Shown: positions 26,068 to 35,845, numbered from the stretch's first letter. The stretch: DNA of 64,000 nucleotides from Prolixibacteraceae bacterium (GCA_028683385.1 JAQUIJ010000014.1:62001-126000), one strand, 5' to 3'. Program-made: numbers and translations. The notes: generated by a model not told the origin, from the letters alone.

Positions 26068-29000
26068 GCTTTTTTTGTTTTAATAATTCCACGACTGTTT
26101 AAAATGCTGTAAACAATTGGCACGATATAGATATTCAGTAAGGTTGAAGTTAACAACCCGCCTAAAATCACTTTTGCCATGGGGCTTTGTATTTCGTTTC
26201 CTGCCAAATCGCCTTTAAATGCCATTGGTATTAAGGCCAATGCAGCCGTTAGTGCGGTCATTAATATGGCATTCAACCGGTCAGACGAACCTTTGGTTAC
26301 AGTTTCAATGAGTGAAACACCTTGATTTTGCAATTTCTGGTAATTTGAAATGAGCAATATTCCGTTTCGGGTGGCAAGACCAAAAAGTGTGATAAACCCA
26401 ATGATGGCCGGAATACTTAGAATTCCTGATGTAATCCAGATGGAAAATACGCCGCCAATCAATGCCAGCGGCAGATTGAGCAAAATAATACCAGCCAGTT
26501 TGAAGTTCTGAAACTCCTGAAACAACAAAAGAAAGATGATAATGATGGCAATAATTGAAGTCAGCATAAGCGTTTGCGATGCTTTTGCCTCGCTTTCGAA
26601 CTGTCCGCCATATTCAATCCTGTACCCTTCAGGCAAATCAATATTCTCGTTGATATTCTTCTGAATATCCTGAACAACACTCCGCAAATCACGTTCTGCC
26701 ACATTGGCCGAGATCACAATTTTACGCTGTACATTCTCCCTACTAATCGAACTTGGTCCCGAAACAGAAACGATATCGGCAACCTGTTCCAACGGAACTT
26801 TTTTGCCGTCGTGCGTGTCGATCAATGCCGAACGAATGCCTTCAATCGATTCGGTGTAGTCCTTGTTCAGGCGCAAAACCAAGTCAAAACTGCGCTGACC
26901 TTCATAGATGTCAGCGAGTTTTTCGCCACCAAACGAAATATCCACAAACTCATTAAACTGCTCGGTTGTAATTCCGTACTGCGCCAGCATATCTCGATTG
27001 GCACGAATCTGAATCTGGGGAATTTCCACTTGCTGGTCCACATTCACATCAACCAGGCCTTCAATATCTACAATCGCACTTTTAACCTGGTTGCCGATAG
27101 AGAACATCTTATTCAGATCAGTTCCGAAAAGCTTGATGGCAATGTTTGCCCGCGTACCAGAAAGCATGTGGTCGATGCGGTGACCGAGAGGCTGGCCGAC
27201 TGTATAAGCAATTCCCGGAATCCGGGCTAAAGTAGTTCGCACATCGGCCATGAATTCTTGCTGAGTCCGTTCTTTCAGTAGAAAGTTCACATCTACTTCA
27301 GCGCTGTTGGTCGTTTGCGAATGTTCGTCCAGTTCGCCACGACCGGTTCTACGGGCCGTACTCGATATTTCAGGAATGGCCAATAATTCAGTTTCGACCA
27401 GGTTACCCAAACGGTTGCTTTCTTCGAGTGAAGTACCCGGTTTTGTGACTACCGATAGCGTTAAAGCGCCTTCGTTAAACTCGGGCAGGAAGCTTCGTCC
27501 AAAGGTTGAAAAAGCGAAAAGTGCGATCACAAACATTCCAAGTGTTGAAAAGATGACCGATTTCTTGTGCCGTAAACTCCAGGTAAGTGATTGCTCGTAG
27601 TAGTGAGTCAGTTTGCGGACCAGCCATTTTTCTTTCTCGTTTTTTGCCAGGTACTTTTCGTTCGAAAGCAACATCTTCGACAATAATGGAGTTAAGGTCA
27701 TAGCTACTACCAGCGACACGAACAAGGATACAACGAATGCAATTCCAAGCGGTTGCAACATCCGGCCTTCCATTCCTGAAAGGAAAAACAAAGGCAGGAA
27801 AGCCACCATGATGATAAGCGTTGCATTAAGAATGGAAGCCCTGATTTCTTTTGAAGCTTCGAAAACGACGGTAAACGACGATTGTCGCTCATGGACTGGT
27901 TTCATCCGGTTCTGCCGAAGCCGTTTATACACATTTTCTACATCAATAATGGCATCGTCAACCAGCGAACCGATGGCAATAGCCATACCTCCCAAACTCA
28001 TGGTATTGATGGTCATTCCTAACATCTTCATTACTAAAATTGCCCCCAGCAACGAAATTGGGATGGCCAGCAATGAGATAATCGTGGTGCGGAAGCTACC
28101 CAGAAAAACAAACAAAACGATGATGACGAAAATTCCACCTTCCATTAAGGCATTTTGCACATTGCTGACCGATGTCTCGATAAAATCGGCCTGGCGGAAA
28201 ATTTTGGTGTCCAATTTTACATCTTTTGGTAAGGTCTTTTGCAATACCGCCAGGTTTTCTTCTATTCGCTGCGTAACCGCTAACGTGTTGGCATTGGGTT
28301 GCTTCGATATGGAAATGATAATGGCAGGTTTCGCATTTCCAGAGGCATATCCCATTTTGGGTGCGCTACCAATCACTACTTCGGCCACATCATTAATCCT
28401 GACCGGTTTGCCATTATTCGATTTAAGGTATGAATTGCCCAACACATCAATATCCGAAGAGCGGGCAATGCCACGCACCACATATTCGTTGCCAAATTGC
28501 CTTACAACGCCGCCGGTTGAATTTTGACTGACCCCTTTGCAAACGTCAGCCAATTCGGACATCGAAACCTGATAGTATTTCATTTTCTGCGGGTTGGCCA
28601 ATACTTGATATTGCTTGTAGTCGCCGCCAATAATGGTAACCTGCGAAACTCCACCTGTTGCCAGAATGAGCGGTTTCACATTCCATTCAGCCATTGTACG
28701 CAAGTCCATCATGCTTGTGCTGTCGGCCTGCATCCCGATGAAAAATATTTCGCCCATGACGCTTGATTGCGGAGCCAACACCGGCTGTCCAACTCCCAAA
28801 GGCATGGTTGATGAAACACTGATGAGTTTTTCACTTACAATTTGCCGGGCCTTGAAAATGTCTGTTCCCCAGTCAAATTCGACCCACACGAACGAAAAGC
28901 CCTGCGATGATGCCGAGCGCACTCTGCGAACATCGGTTGCACCGTTTACCGAAGTTTCTATTGGAAAAGTAACCAACCGTTCTACTTCTTCCGAAGCCAT

Positions 29001-29165
29001 TCCATGTGCATCAGTCATTACTACAACGGTAGGAGCCGTGAGATCCGGGAACACGTCCACATCCATATTTGAAGCAGTTCTCATCCCGAAAACCACCAAT
29101 AACACTGAACTAAGTAAAATGAGATACTTGTTGTTCAGCGAAAATTTGATAATATTATTTAGCAT
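26064..29165 (-). CDS. CzcA/CusA-family heavy-metal RND efflux pump
   Basis: 1033-aa inner-membrane pump, the usual size for the HME-RND family. The TM4 signature GSLVDDAIIDVENVYKRL has two adjacent Asp residues, and the N-terminus has MDVDVFPDLTAPTVVV. The Met-rich CusA-like porter signals of the 14034 gene are weaker, so the substrate may be Zn/Co/Cd or a divalent metal rather than Cu(I). It is the middle gene of the operon: 11 bases after the adaptor, and overlapping TolC by 4 bases. Confidence 0.92.
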   Translation of the reverse strand: MLNNIIKFSLNNKYLILLSSVLLVVFGMRTASNMDVDVFPDLTAPTVVVMTDAHGMASEEVERLVTFPIETSVNGATDVRRVRSASSQGFSFVWVEFDWGTDIFKARQIVSEKLISVSSTMPLGVGQPVLAPQSSVMGEIFFIGMQADSTSMMDLRTMAEWNVKPLILATGGVSQVTIIGGDYKQYQVLANPQKMKYYQVSMSELADVCKGVSQNSTGGVVRQFGNEYVVRGIARSSDIDVLGNSYLKSNNGKPVRINDVAEVVIGSAPKMGYASGNAKPAIIISISKQPNANTLAVTQRIEENLAVLQKTLPKDVKLDTKIFRQADFIETSVSNVQNALMEGGIFVIIVLFVFLGSFRTTIISLLAIPISLLGAILVMKMLGMTINTMSLGGMAIAIGSLVDDAIIDVENVYKRLRQNRMKPVHERQSSFTVVFEASKEIRASILNATLIIMVAFLPLFFLSGMEGRMLQPLGIAFVVSLFVSLVVAMTLTPLLSKMLLSNEKYLAKNEKEKWLVRKLTHYYEQSLTWSLRHKKSVIFSTLGMFVIALFAFSTFGRSFLPEFNEGALTLSVVTKPGTSLEESNRLGNLVETELLAIPEISSTARRTGRGELDEHSQTTNSAEVDVNFLLKERTQQEFMADVRTTLARIPGIAYTVGQPLGHRIDHMLSGTRANIAIKLFGTDLNKMFSIGNQVKSAIVDIEGLVDVNVDQQVEIPQIQIRANRDMLAQYGITTEQFNEFVDISFGGEKLADIYEGQRSFDLVLRLNKDYTESIEGIRSALIDTHDGKKVPLEQVADIVSVSGPSSISRENVQRKIVISANVAERDLRSVVQDIQKNINENIDLPEGYRIEYGGQFESEAKASQTLMLTSIIAIIIIFLLLFQEFQNFKLAGIILLNLPLALIGGVFSIWITSGILSIPAIIGFITLFGLATRNGILLISNYQKLQNQGVSLIETVTKGSSDRLNAILMTALTAALALIPMAFKGDLAGNEIQSPMAKVILGGLLTSTLLNIYIVPIVYSILNSRGIIKTKKA

Positions 29166-29176
29166 GGTTGCGGCGA

Positions 29177-30733
29177 TTAATGTACATGTCCTGAATGAGC
29201 ATCCAAAGTTCCTGTAGCTTGTGCCAGTTTTATGAGAATTGCACCCTTGGTTACAATCCGCTCACCGCTGTTAAGCCCGGTCTTGATTTCAGTTCGGACG
29301 CCATCAGTAGCCCCAATTTTTATTTCCCTTTTTTCAAAAAGTTCGGGCGTAACCTGCACATAAACAAAGAAAGTACCCTGATCTTCCAGTAACGAACTAG
29401 TTGGAACAGTCAACGCCAGTGTGTTGGTTAGTGTTTTTAAATAAACTTCTACAAATCCGCCAGCGGTGAAATTGCCTATGTTGTCGATTTGTAAAGCGAC
29501 AGGAATAAGGAAATTGTCTGAATTGGTTGCCTTGCCAAACGACAGAACTTTACCATTTAATTGTTCGAGCGAATAGGTTTGATTGTCTTGTACCGTGCGG
29601 ATGTTGGCTGAAGCAATTGACCCAAGCATCGGTGCATATTTTTGCTGAACCTCGGCATTCAGCAGAAGTGTTTTGTTCTGTGCAACGATTACAATTGGCT
29701 GCCCTGCTTCAACGTAAGTTCCGTTTTTAACCAGAACCTGTTTCACAAAACCATTCATCGTGCTTTTTACACTCTGCCCCGAAGCGCTGAAATTGGTATT
29801 CAGGTTGTCAAAAACTGCTTTGGCGTTATCGTATTGATTCTTTGCACTGAGCAGGTCTTTTGCTGAAACAATTTTATCCTTTGAAAGCTCAACCGACCGT
29901 TCGTAATCAGCTTTTGCTTTTTCCAGATTGTTCTTCGCTTCGGCATAGCGAACTGAAATATTGTTGTCGGCCATTTCGCTGCCGGAAATGGAGAACAAAA
30001 CCTGACCTTTTGAAACATCTTTTCCTTCCAACACCGTGTTGCCGGAAATCATCACTATGCCATTCGTTTTTGCTGAAACAATAATTTCGTCGCCCTGTGA
30101 CGATTGAACCTGTGCCGTGGTTTTGATTACCTGACCAAACGGCTCATTGCGGGGAAAATCAGTGGCAAAATCAACTTTCCACGACTGCTCTTTGGTAAAA
30201 ACGGTAGTATTAGTTTGGGAAACTACTACTTTTTCAGCAGTTTCGTGCGCTTCGTGATGTTCTGCAAAAACAGTCACCTCGGGAACCAATACTTCAAAAC
30301 TACCTGTTTCGTTGGCGATCTCGAATTTCAATGTTCCTGTTCCTGCCGTTTCGGGCTGAATGTCGAAACTGTAAATGCCTTTTCGGGTTGGTTTATCGAG
30401 TGTCTGGCTTACTTCTTTACCGTTTACGATCAGGCGAATAGTCATGCTTCCGCTTTCCAGAGCTTTAAAATCGGGCAATCTGGAAAAATGCGACAGCACA
30501 TTTGCTGTTTCGCCAACTACAAAGGCATCGGCTTCGGCAAACACTTCGAAATCGGTACTGTATGCGGTATATTGAAATTTTACTTCTTCGTGAGCCTCTC
30601 CATCTTCGTGTGCCTCCTCACCTTCGTGAGATTCGTGAGATTCGGCTGCCTCATTTACTTTCTGTTTATCGCTGCTCTGGCAGCTTACAAAAACGATGGC
30701 AAGCAAAGCCAATAAAAATATCTTTGATTTCAT
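29177..30733 (-). CDS. RND periplasmic adaptor (CzcB-like) lipoprotein with His-rich N-terminus
   Basis: 518-aa membrane-fusion lipoprotein (lipobox Cys18, IVFVSC). Residues 31-50 form a His/Glu-rich stretch (ESHESHEGEEAHEDGEAHEE) and another His cluster lies near AEHHEAHE, as in CzcB-type adaptors that collect metal. An N-terminal beta domain (about 55-150) is followed by the barrel-sandwich, hairpin and barrel core and ends with His-x-Gly-His-Val-His. First gene of the second pump operon. Confidence 0.9.
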   Translation of the reverse strand: MKSKIFLLALLAIVFVSCQSSDKQKVNEAAESHESHEGEEAHEDGEAHEEVKFQYTAYSTDFEVFAEADAFVVGETANVLSHFSRLPDFKALESGSMTIRLIVNGKEVSQTLDKPTRKGIYSFDIQPETAGTGTLKFEIANETGSFEVLVPEVTVFAEHHEAHETAEKVVVSQTNTTVFTKEQSWKVDFATDFPRNEPFGQVIKTTAQVQSSQGDEIIVSAKTNGIVMISGNTVLEGKDVSKGQVLFSISGSEMADNNISVRYAEAKNNLEKAKADYERSVELSKDKIVSAKDLLSAKNQYDNAKAVFDNLNTNFSASGQSVKSTMNGFVKQVLVKNGTYVEAGQPIVIVAQNKTLLLNAEVQQKYAPMLGSIASANIRTVQDNQTYSLEQLNGKVLSFGKATNSDNFLIPVALQIDNIGNFTAGGFVEVYLKTLTNTLALTVPTSSLLEDQGTFFVYVQVTPELFEKREIKIGATDGVRTEIKTGLNSGERIVTKGAILIKLAQATGTLDAHSGHVH

Positions 30734-30769
30734 CTAAAATCTTGTTTAAATTTCTAAATAATTGATTGT

Positions 30770-30817
30770 TGAATGTGTGTAATCTTAACATTATAAGCAA
30801 ATTACATCAAACATTCA
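30770..30817. repeat. Interrupted inverted repeat upstream of czcB
   Basis: TGAATGT (30770-30776) pairs with ACATTCA (30811-30817), and TGTAAT (30778-30783) pairs with ATTACA (30801-30806). It lies between czcB and the upstream His-rich gene. It could be a regulator site or an mRNA hairpin; there is no T-run. Confidence 0.35.
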
Positions 30818-30828
30818 GGAAAAGAAAT

Positions 30829-31263
30829 TTAAACAACAGGTGGAGCCCGTAATCCTATAGAAGCAGAAACAAAATTGGAGTGAGAGGAAGTTATTAATGG
30901 TATTTGTGCATTCTGAATGGTTAGAGGCACAAACAATGGGAATTCATCACTAAATAAGATAGCCTGAAAATGAACGAATTTGGAATGATCATCATCACAA
31001 CCCAAACATTTGAATTCGTGTCTTAACGAATTTATTGGAACGACTACGGCTTGTTTTAAAGCACAAGATTCTGAACTATTTTCACCATCATGCTGGTGAT
31101 TGTGCTCCGATGTATTGTGATTGTGCGCTATGCTATTATCCTGGCAGTGTGCGCCAATGATACAAACCAGTCTTTCGTGGTGGTGATGAGGTACAACAGT
31201 GTGTGCCAACAACACAATATTGGCAAGAAGTATAAAGAATAAGGCTGTTGTCCTTTTAATCAT
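30829..31263 (-). CDS. Small secreted His/Cys-rich protein (HHHH motif)
   Basis: 144-aa exported protein. The signal leads directly into VVPHHHHERLVC (His26-29, Cys34), then Cys40, a His/Asn stretch (HNHNTSEHNHQHD), Cys67 and the pair Cys86-x2-Cys89 (FKCLGCDDDH). The C-terminal half is hydrophobic/beta. It resembles small Bacteroidota proteins with PHHHH found near metal efflux genes. A metal-binding role is inferred; no named family is certain. It is divergent from the plus-strand operon that starts at 31520. Confidence 0.75.
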   Translation of the reverse strand: MIKRTTALFFILLANIVLLAHTVVPHHHHERLVCIIGAHCQDNSIAHNHNTSEHNHQHDGENSSESCALKQAVVVPINSLRHEFKCLGCDDDHSKFVHFQAILFSDEFPLFVPLTIQNAQIPLITSSHSNFVSASIGLRAPPVV

Positions 31264-31519
31264 TCAGGAAAAATTTCTGCGAAGTTAACGCAAAAATCCA
31301 TATAGTTGGATTGTGACTTTGTTAAATTTGGTAAACAGGCCTATCAGGTTGGTATTGATGTGTCGAGTCTAAACTGACTGATAAAGGGGAAAGTGATCTT
31401 AAATAAGATTTGGGGGGTGGGTTTGATAAATGTTTTTGATGCTCACACAGCAAAGATCCGGTTTTGTTAATATATCTAAAGGGCCTTTAAAATTTGGTGC
31501 AGAATAGTACTTTTGGCAT

Positions 31520-31990
31520 GTGAGAACTCTCAGAAAAATAGTTGTAATTGGACTTTCGGTTTTATTTCTGTTCTTATCAACCGGAGTAATGCTGTATCAA
31601 ACTCATTGTGAATGTTTGGGGAGTAGCAAAGTTTCATTGTTTGCAGCCCACGAATTGAGCAACCATACAACCGCTGAAGACAATTGCTGTTCTACAGAAT
31701 CGAAACCTGCCAACTACCATCTGGATATAATACAACAAGCATGCGGATGTGATTTGCCAGTCCTCATTTATCTGAAATTATCCAGACATTTGGGCGAGGA
31801 CTCAACTCTTGAGTATTCATTGGCAAAAATAATCAGTCTTCAGAATGTTGCTGTTATTGAAACAGTTGAACAATTACTTCCGGAAAAATCATTCGTTCAC
31901 TTCACTTATTACACGCCACCCGAGACTAAAAAGGTTGGACGTACATTAGTTAACTTCTTAAAACAATATAAGATAGCCCTTTTCGCATAA
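31520..31990 (+). CDS. HYC_CC_PP-like secreted cysteine protein, GTG start
   Basis: 156-aa exported protein with a signal helix at about 5-25. Cysteines occur as HCEC (30, 32), Cys56-Cys57 and CGC (75, 77), and the distal part has FTYYTPPET, as in the HYC-CC-PP pattern of the gene at 23222. The only possible start giving a signal peptide is GTG at 31520, since an in-frame TAG lies 13-15 bases upstream. It leads a plus-strand operon with the TonB receptor and HMA protein. Confidence 0.75.
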   Translation: MRTLRKIVVIGLSVLFLFLSTGVMLYQTHCECLGSSKVSLFAAHELSNHTTAEDNCCSTESKPANYHLDIIQQACGCDLPVLIYLKLSRHLGEDSTLEYSLAKIISLQNVAVIETVEQLLPEKSFVHFTYYTPPETKKVGRTLVNFLKQYKIALFA

Positions 31991-32047
31991 TCAGGTTTTA
32001 ACAATTCGTGTTTACAATCAGATTATAAATATTTCAATATTATTGAG

Positions 32048-34255
32048 ATGAAAAGAGTTATTGTTTTGCTGTTAATATTCTTAACAGTATATAGTTACGC
32101 CAATCCGATTAAAGGGAAGGTATTGGGGCTCGAAAATGGCGCAAAGAATATTTTGCCGGGCGCTAATATATATTGGGCTGGTACCAATTTGGGAACAATT
32201 GCCAATGAGAATGGCGAGTATAGTATTCAATCCATTCAGGATAACAATTTATTGGTTTTCAGTTTTGTTGGATTTAAAACTGACACTATTAAATGGAGCG
32301 GGCAAAAAGTAATTGATGCTGTTCTGGATATGAATATGGACCTGGACGAAGTTACTGTTGTTCAGAGGAAGAAAGGAACGCACATTTCCCGACTCAATCC
32401 CATTTACACAACACAGATCAATGGGGCCGAATTGCACAAAGCAGCCTGCTGCAACCTATCCGAGAGTTTTTCGACCAATCCATCAGTTGATGTTTCATAC
32501 AGCGACGCGATAACCGGTGCCAAACAGATTAAACTATTGGGGCTCGATGGTACGTATTCGCAATTGCAAACTGAAAATTTTCCGAATTTAAGAGGTTTGG
32601 CTACAAATTATGGATTAACTTATATTCCGGGGCCCTGGCTTGAATCCATTCAGGTTTCGAAAGGGGCTGCTTCAGTTCTAAATGGTTATGAGTCTATTAC
32701 AGGCCAGATAAATGCAAACTTTAAAAAAACTGATGGCATTGAGGCTTTTCATTTTAATGTATTTGCGTCAGCGGAAGGACGGACAGAAGTAAATTCTAAC
32801 TTCGCTGTGAAACTTTCTGAAAAGACATCAACGGCATTCTTTGTTCATCATTATAACTTTCAAAATCGAATTGACGAGAATATGGATGGATTTCTGGATG
32901 AGCCGCTTATGAAGCAAATTCACCTGTTTAACCAGTGGAAATATGACTCAGGAACTGGTTTTATGGTTCATTCAGGGATTCATTACCTGAATGAAGACCG
33001 GGTTGGAGGACAGGCCAACTTCAGGAAAGATATGGAGCGGAATACTTTAAATCCATACGGGGTAAATGTGCAAAACGAACGATTTGAAGGGTACGTTAAA
33101 GGTGGTTATGATTTTAAAGGATCAAGGCATAGCCTTGCGTTTATTTCGAATTTCACATATCACGAAATGGGCTCATACTATGGATTGAACAACTATTCAG
33201 GAAAGGAATACACGATGTATGGGAATTTGGTTCATACTTTTTCGATTGATCCGATGAATGTACATTCATTAAATTCAGGGGCCAGTATAATTGTTGACCA
33301 GGCGGATGAAATCCTCAATCAGAATTCGATTAATACCAACGACTTCGTTCCTGGCGTTTTCAGCGAATACACTTTTAAACCGAACCCAAAGATTACCCTG
33401 ATGGCTGGTTTACGTGCCGATTTTCACAACACATTTGGCACATTTGTGACTCCAAGGGTTCATTTGCGATATGGGCCCAACGAGCTTCTGACCTTTCGGG
33501 TTTCTGCCGGAAAAGGATATCGGTCGCCACGGATTCTTGCCGAAAATAGTTTCCTGCTGGCCAATTCCCGTTCCCTGAATTTTACTGAGAACAAAATTTT
33601 GGAGGAAGCCTGGAATTATGGTGCAAGTGTCAACCTGAAAATACCCTGGACTGAAAGGCCGTTGAATCTGAATGCCGAATATTTCAGGACCGATTTTATA
33701 AACCAGTTGGTTGTAGATCGCGAAAGTTCAGCCAGTCAAATTTTATTGACTGCGTTAGATGGCCAATCGTTTGCTAACAGCTACCAATTGGAGCTTCTGT
33801 ACGAGTTGCTTCCCCGACTCGACATTACGGCGGCCTATCGTGTAAACGATGTCAGGCAAACCATTAATCATGAGTTAGTTCGAAAACCATTAGTCAGCAA
33901 ATATAAAGGGCTTGTTACCATAAATTATACTGACCGGTTGAAAAAATGGATGTTCGATTATAATGCCCAGCTTAATGGTGGCGGGCGTTTGCCAATTGTA
34001 GTTGACAGTCAATTAAATTCACCAACCGAGTTTCCGTCATTTACGGTGATGAATGCCCAGGTTACCAGATATTTTCGGTATTGGAACCTTTATGTTGGAG
34101 CTGAAAATTTGTTGAATTATACTCAGGATCATCCGGTTTTGGATGCCGAACGTCCTTTTGGAAATGAGTTTGACGCAACCCGAATCTGGGGTCCCGTGAT
34201 GGGGCGTAGAATTTATGCAGGTATCAGAATAACATTAAATCATAAAACTAAATAA
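32048..34255 (+). CDS. TonB-dependent receptor with di-cysteine plug, probable metal transporter
   Basis: 735-aa outer-membrane receptor. Order: signal peptide (about 1-18), carboxypeptidase-regulatory-like domain (about 21-100, GKVLGLENGAKNILPGANIY), plug (about 115-225) and a 22-strand barrel. The plug carries AACCNLSESF with Cys134-Cys135, a feature of a Bacteroidota receptor group found with HMA proteins. This suggests binding of a soft metal such as Cu. It is followed after a single base by an HMA gene, so the two are co-transcribed. The direction of transport, import or sensing, cannot be told from the sequence. Confidence 0.9.
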   Translation: MKRVIVLLLIFLTVYSYANPIKGKVLGLENGAKNILPGANIYWAGTNLGTIANENGEYSIQSIQDNNLLVFSFVGFKTDTIKWSGQKVIDAVLDMNMDLDEVTVVQRKKGTHISRLNPIYTTQINGAELHKAACCNLSESFSTNPSVDVSYSDAITGAKQIKLLGLDGTYSQLQTENFPNLRGLATNYGLTYIPGPWLESIQVSKGAASVLNGYESITGQINANFKKTDGIEAFHFNVFASAEGRTEVNSNFAVKLSEKTSTAFFVHHYNFQNRIDENMDGFLDEPLMKQIHLFNQWKYDSGTGFMVHSGIHYLNEDRVGGQANFRKDMERNTLNPYGVNVQNERFEGYVKGGYDFKGSRHSLAFISNFTYHEMGSYYGLNNYSGKEYTMYGNLVHTFSIDPMNVHSLNSGASIIVDQADEILNQNSINTNDFVPGVFSEYTFKPNPKITLMAGLRADFHNTFGTFVTPRVHLRYGPNELLTFRVSAGKGYRSPRILAENSFLLANSRSLNFTENKILEEAWNYGASVNLKIPWTERPLNLNAEYFRTDFINQLVVDRESSASQILLTALDGQSFANSYQLELLYELLPRLDITAAYRVNDVRQTINHELVRKPLVSKYKGLVTINYTDRLKKWMFDYNAQLNGGGRLPIVVDSQLNSPTEFPSFTVMNAQVTRYFRYWNLYVGAENLLNYTQDHPVLDAERPFGNEFDATRIWGPVMGRRIYAGIRITLNHKTK

Positions 34256-34256
34256 A

Positions 34257-34598
34257 ATGAAAAAGACTATTCAATTGATTGTACTTTGCTTTGTTGCAGT
34301 ATTATTTGCTACTGAATTAAAGGCACAGGAACCAAAAAGCGACTCAGTAACAGTTTGTTACAAAACCACAATGGACTGTAATGACTGCCAGGTAACACTA
34401 ACCAATTATCTGAAATTTGAAAAAGGGGTGAAAGATCTGAAAGTTGACCTGAAATCCAATACCATCAAAGTAGTTTACAAGTCAGGGAAAAATTCTCCTG
34501 AGAATTTGGCAAAGGGAATTAAAAAACTAGGGTATGAAGCCAATCCGATTACAGAAAAGGAGTATAAAACCTTAGTTGTCGAATCTCCCGGGAAATAG
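34257..34598 (+). CDS. Secreted HMA domain protein beside the TonB receptor
   Basis: 113-aa exported protein with a signal peptide (about 1-23) and an HMA domain with TTMDCNDC (Cys41/Cys44) and an extra Cys34. It lacks the Cys-Cys-x-Tyr tail of the other HMA proteins. Its start is one base after the TonB receptor stop. It probably receives metal from the receptor in the periplasm. Confidence 0.87.
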   Translation: MKKTIQLIVLCFVAVLFATELKAQEPKSDSVTVCYKTTMDCNDCQVTLTNYLKFEKGVKDLKVDLKSNTIKVVYKSGKNSPENLAKGIKKLGYEANPITEKEYKTLVVESPGK

Positions 34599-34613
34599 AT
34601 TTTAATTTTACAT

Positions 34614-34645
34614 GAGGCTGTCCATAAAGACAGCCTCGTTTTTAA
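34614..34645 (+). terminator. Intrinsic terminator after the TonB receptor-HMA operon
   Basis: Perfect 9-bp stem GAGGCTGTC (34614-34622) / GACAGCCTC (34629-34637), loop CATAAA, followed by GTTTTTAA. It sits between convergent genes and may also stop the minus-strand sulfur operon. Confidence 0.88.
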
Positions 34646-34657
34646 TACTTCACAAAC

Positions 34658-35071
34658 TTATTTCCCTTCTGCCAGTTCATCCATCATTTGTTTGAATGAT
34701 TTAAACAGGCCTGATGCCTGATTAAACAATTCCTGATTGGATTTAACGGCTTCCAGCATCATTTCCATGTTCATGGTTGAAAGAACGGTTTTGTCGTCAG
34801 CTTCATACACAGCTAAAGTACAGGGCATAAATGTTGAAAATTCAGGATTGGTTGTGAGCATCATTGATGCTGTCTTTGCCTGACAAATGTTATAAACGAA
34901 CACTTTCCGTTGGATTGGAAACCCTTTTGATTCAACGATCTCGTGATAAATATAGGTCTGAAGCAAGGCCAGGCTATATTTATTGCACGCTGCTTCGACC
35001 AGTCCGGCAACCTGTTCGGCGGTGAGCTTACTTTCCGTTTGGTGCATTACCAATTCTACCATATTCTCCAT
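34658..35071 (-). CDS. DUF302 domain protein
   Basis: 137-aa soluble protein. The region FVYNICQAKTASMMLTTNPEFSTFMPCTLAVYE followed by DDKTVLSTMNMEMM matches the DUF302 fold, proteins common in sulfur-oxidation or redox operons. Cys residues lie in NICQA and MPCTL. Last gene of the ArsR-rhodanese operon, 12 bases after DsrE. Its biochemical activity is unknown. Confidence 0.85.
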   Translation of the reverse strand: MENMVELVMHQTESKLTAEQVAGLVEAACNKYSLALLQTYIYHEIVESKGFPIQRKVFVYNICQAKTASMMLTTNPEFSTFMPCTLAVYEADDKTVLSTMNMEMMLEAVKSNQELFNQASGLFKSFKQMMDELAEGK

Positions 35072-35083
35072 GATTTGTTGTTT

Positions 35084-35404
35084 TTAGAAGGTTACGGTTT
35101 GGTCTGCCCATACAACCAACTCCACACAATCAACCATCGTTGAAATAGGGCAGGCTTCGGTGCTGTCCAGTTGCCTTGATTTCAGGCAGGTTCCACAAGC
35201 TAAAATTTCTCCGCCAATTTCAACGAATTTCTTTAATTGTTCGTCAACGTTGTACTTTTCATGGGTTAGACCTTCGCATTCAACGGCTTCGCCCATTAAA
35301 AACAGTTTTACTTCATGTCCGGTCTTTTTTGCTGTTACGGCAAAGCGGAAAGCATTCCACGCTTTTTCAAATTCTTTTGTTTCAAGGATAATTCCGATTT
35401 TCAT
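35084..35404 (-). CDS. Cytosolic DsrE-family sulfur carrier
   Basis: 106-aa DsrE/DsrF-like protein without a signal peptide. It has LFLMGEAVECEG and the family Cys motif ACGTCLKSRQLDSTEACP, whose Cys residues carry persulfide in related proteins. It is paired with an exported paralogue immediately upstream. It would accept or pass sulfur within the operon that encodes a rhodanese, SQR and cysteine desulfurase. Confidence 0.87.
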   Translation of the reverse strand: MKIGIILETKEFEKAWNAFRFAVTAKKTGHEVKLFLMGEAVECEGLTHEKYNVDEQLKKFVEIGGEILACGTCLKSRQLDSTEACPISTMVDCVELVVWADQTVTF

Positions 35405-35415
35405 TGTTCTATTAT

Positions 35416-35829
35416 TTAAAATGTTAATACGATTTTATTTTTACGGATCAGGTCATACAAATCGGCCAGTGAAGAGTATTTACAAACTTCCGGCTCGTTA
35501 TTTTTCCGGCTTTGCAGACAAGTTCCACAACCTAGAATAATTCCACCATTCTCTAAAAACTTGTCGGCTTGTTCTTTCATGTCTTTATCGGTTTTAACAA
35601 GATCGTCCAGCTCAACACCTTTACCAAGTAAAAATATCTGCACGGTATCTCCCTGATTTTTAGAATAGTTGGCCAAACGCAGTGCATTCCAAACGGTTTC
35701 TGTGTCGTTTGAATAAATGACCATACCAATGGAGGTTTGGGAACCTGAATTAGGGGCAGGAGATTTGGCATAAGTTCCTGATGTAAATACACATGCAATA
35801 AAGGCCAGAAGAATAAAATGTTTTTTCAT
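35416..35829 (-). CDS. Exported DsrE-family protein
   Basis: 137-aa protein. I prefer the ATG at 35829, which starts a clean signal peptide (KKHFILLAFIACVFTSGTYA); a longer start at 35898 would add 23 residues that run back over the upstream cysteine desulfurase gene. The mature part is DsrE-like with GCGTCLQSRKNNEPEVCKY, matching the cytosolic paralogue's CGTCLKSR. Probably a periplasmic persulfide carrier. Confidence 0.85.
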   Translation of the reverse strand: MKKHFILLAFIACVFTSGTYAKSPAPNSGSQTSIGMVIYSNDTETVWNALRLANYSKNQGDTVQIFLLGKGVELDDLVKTDKDMKEQADKFLENGGIILGCGTCLQSRKNNEPEVCKYSSLADLYDLIRKNKIVLTF

Positions 35830-35845
35830 AGATTTTTGATTTATA

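Noticed and set aside
26574-27230. 218-aa plus-strand frame within the same pump gene
   Set aside because: Antisense shadow of the pump; no domain.
27613-28527. 304-aa reading frame antisense to the CzcA pump
   Set aside because: It is the complement of a strongly conserved pump gene. The composition reflects the sense gene.
30104-30715. 203-aa plus-strand frame antisense to the CzcB adaptor
   Set aside because: Complement of a recognisable adaptor with signal and lipobox; the frame has no family.
31493-31515. TACTTTTG with TTTG upstream as a promoter for the 31520 gene
   Set aside because: The spacing between the two boxes is only about 11 bases and the -7 box lies almost on the start codon, so it cannot serve as a normal promoter.
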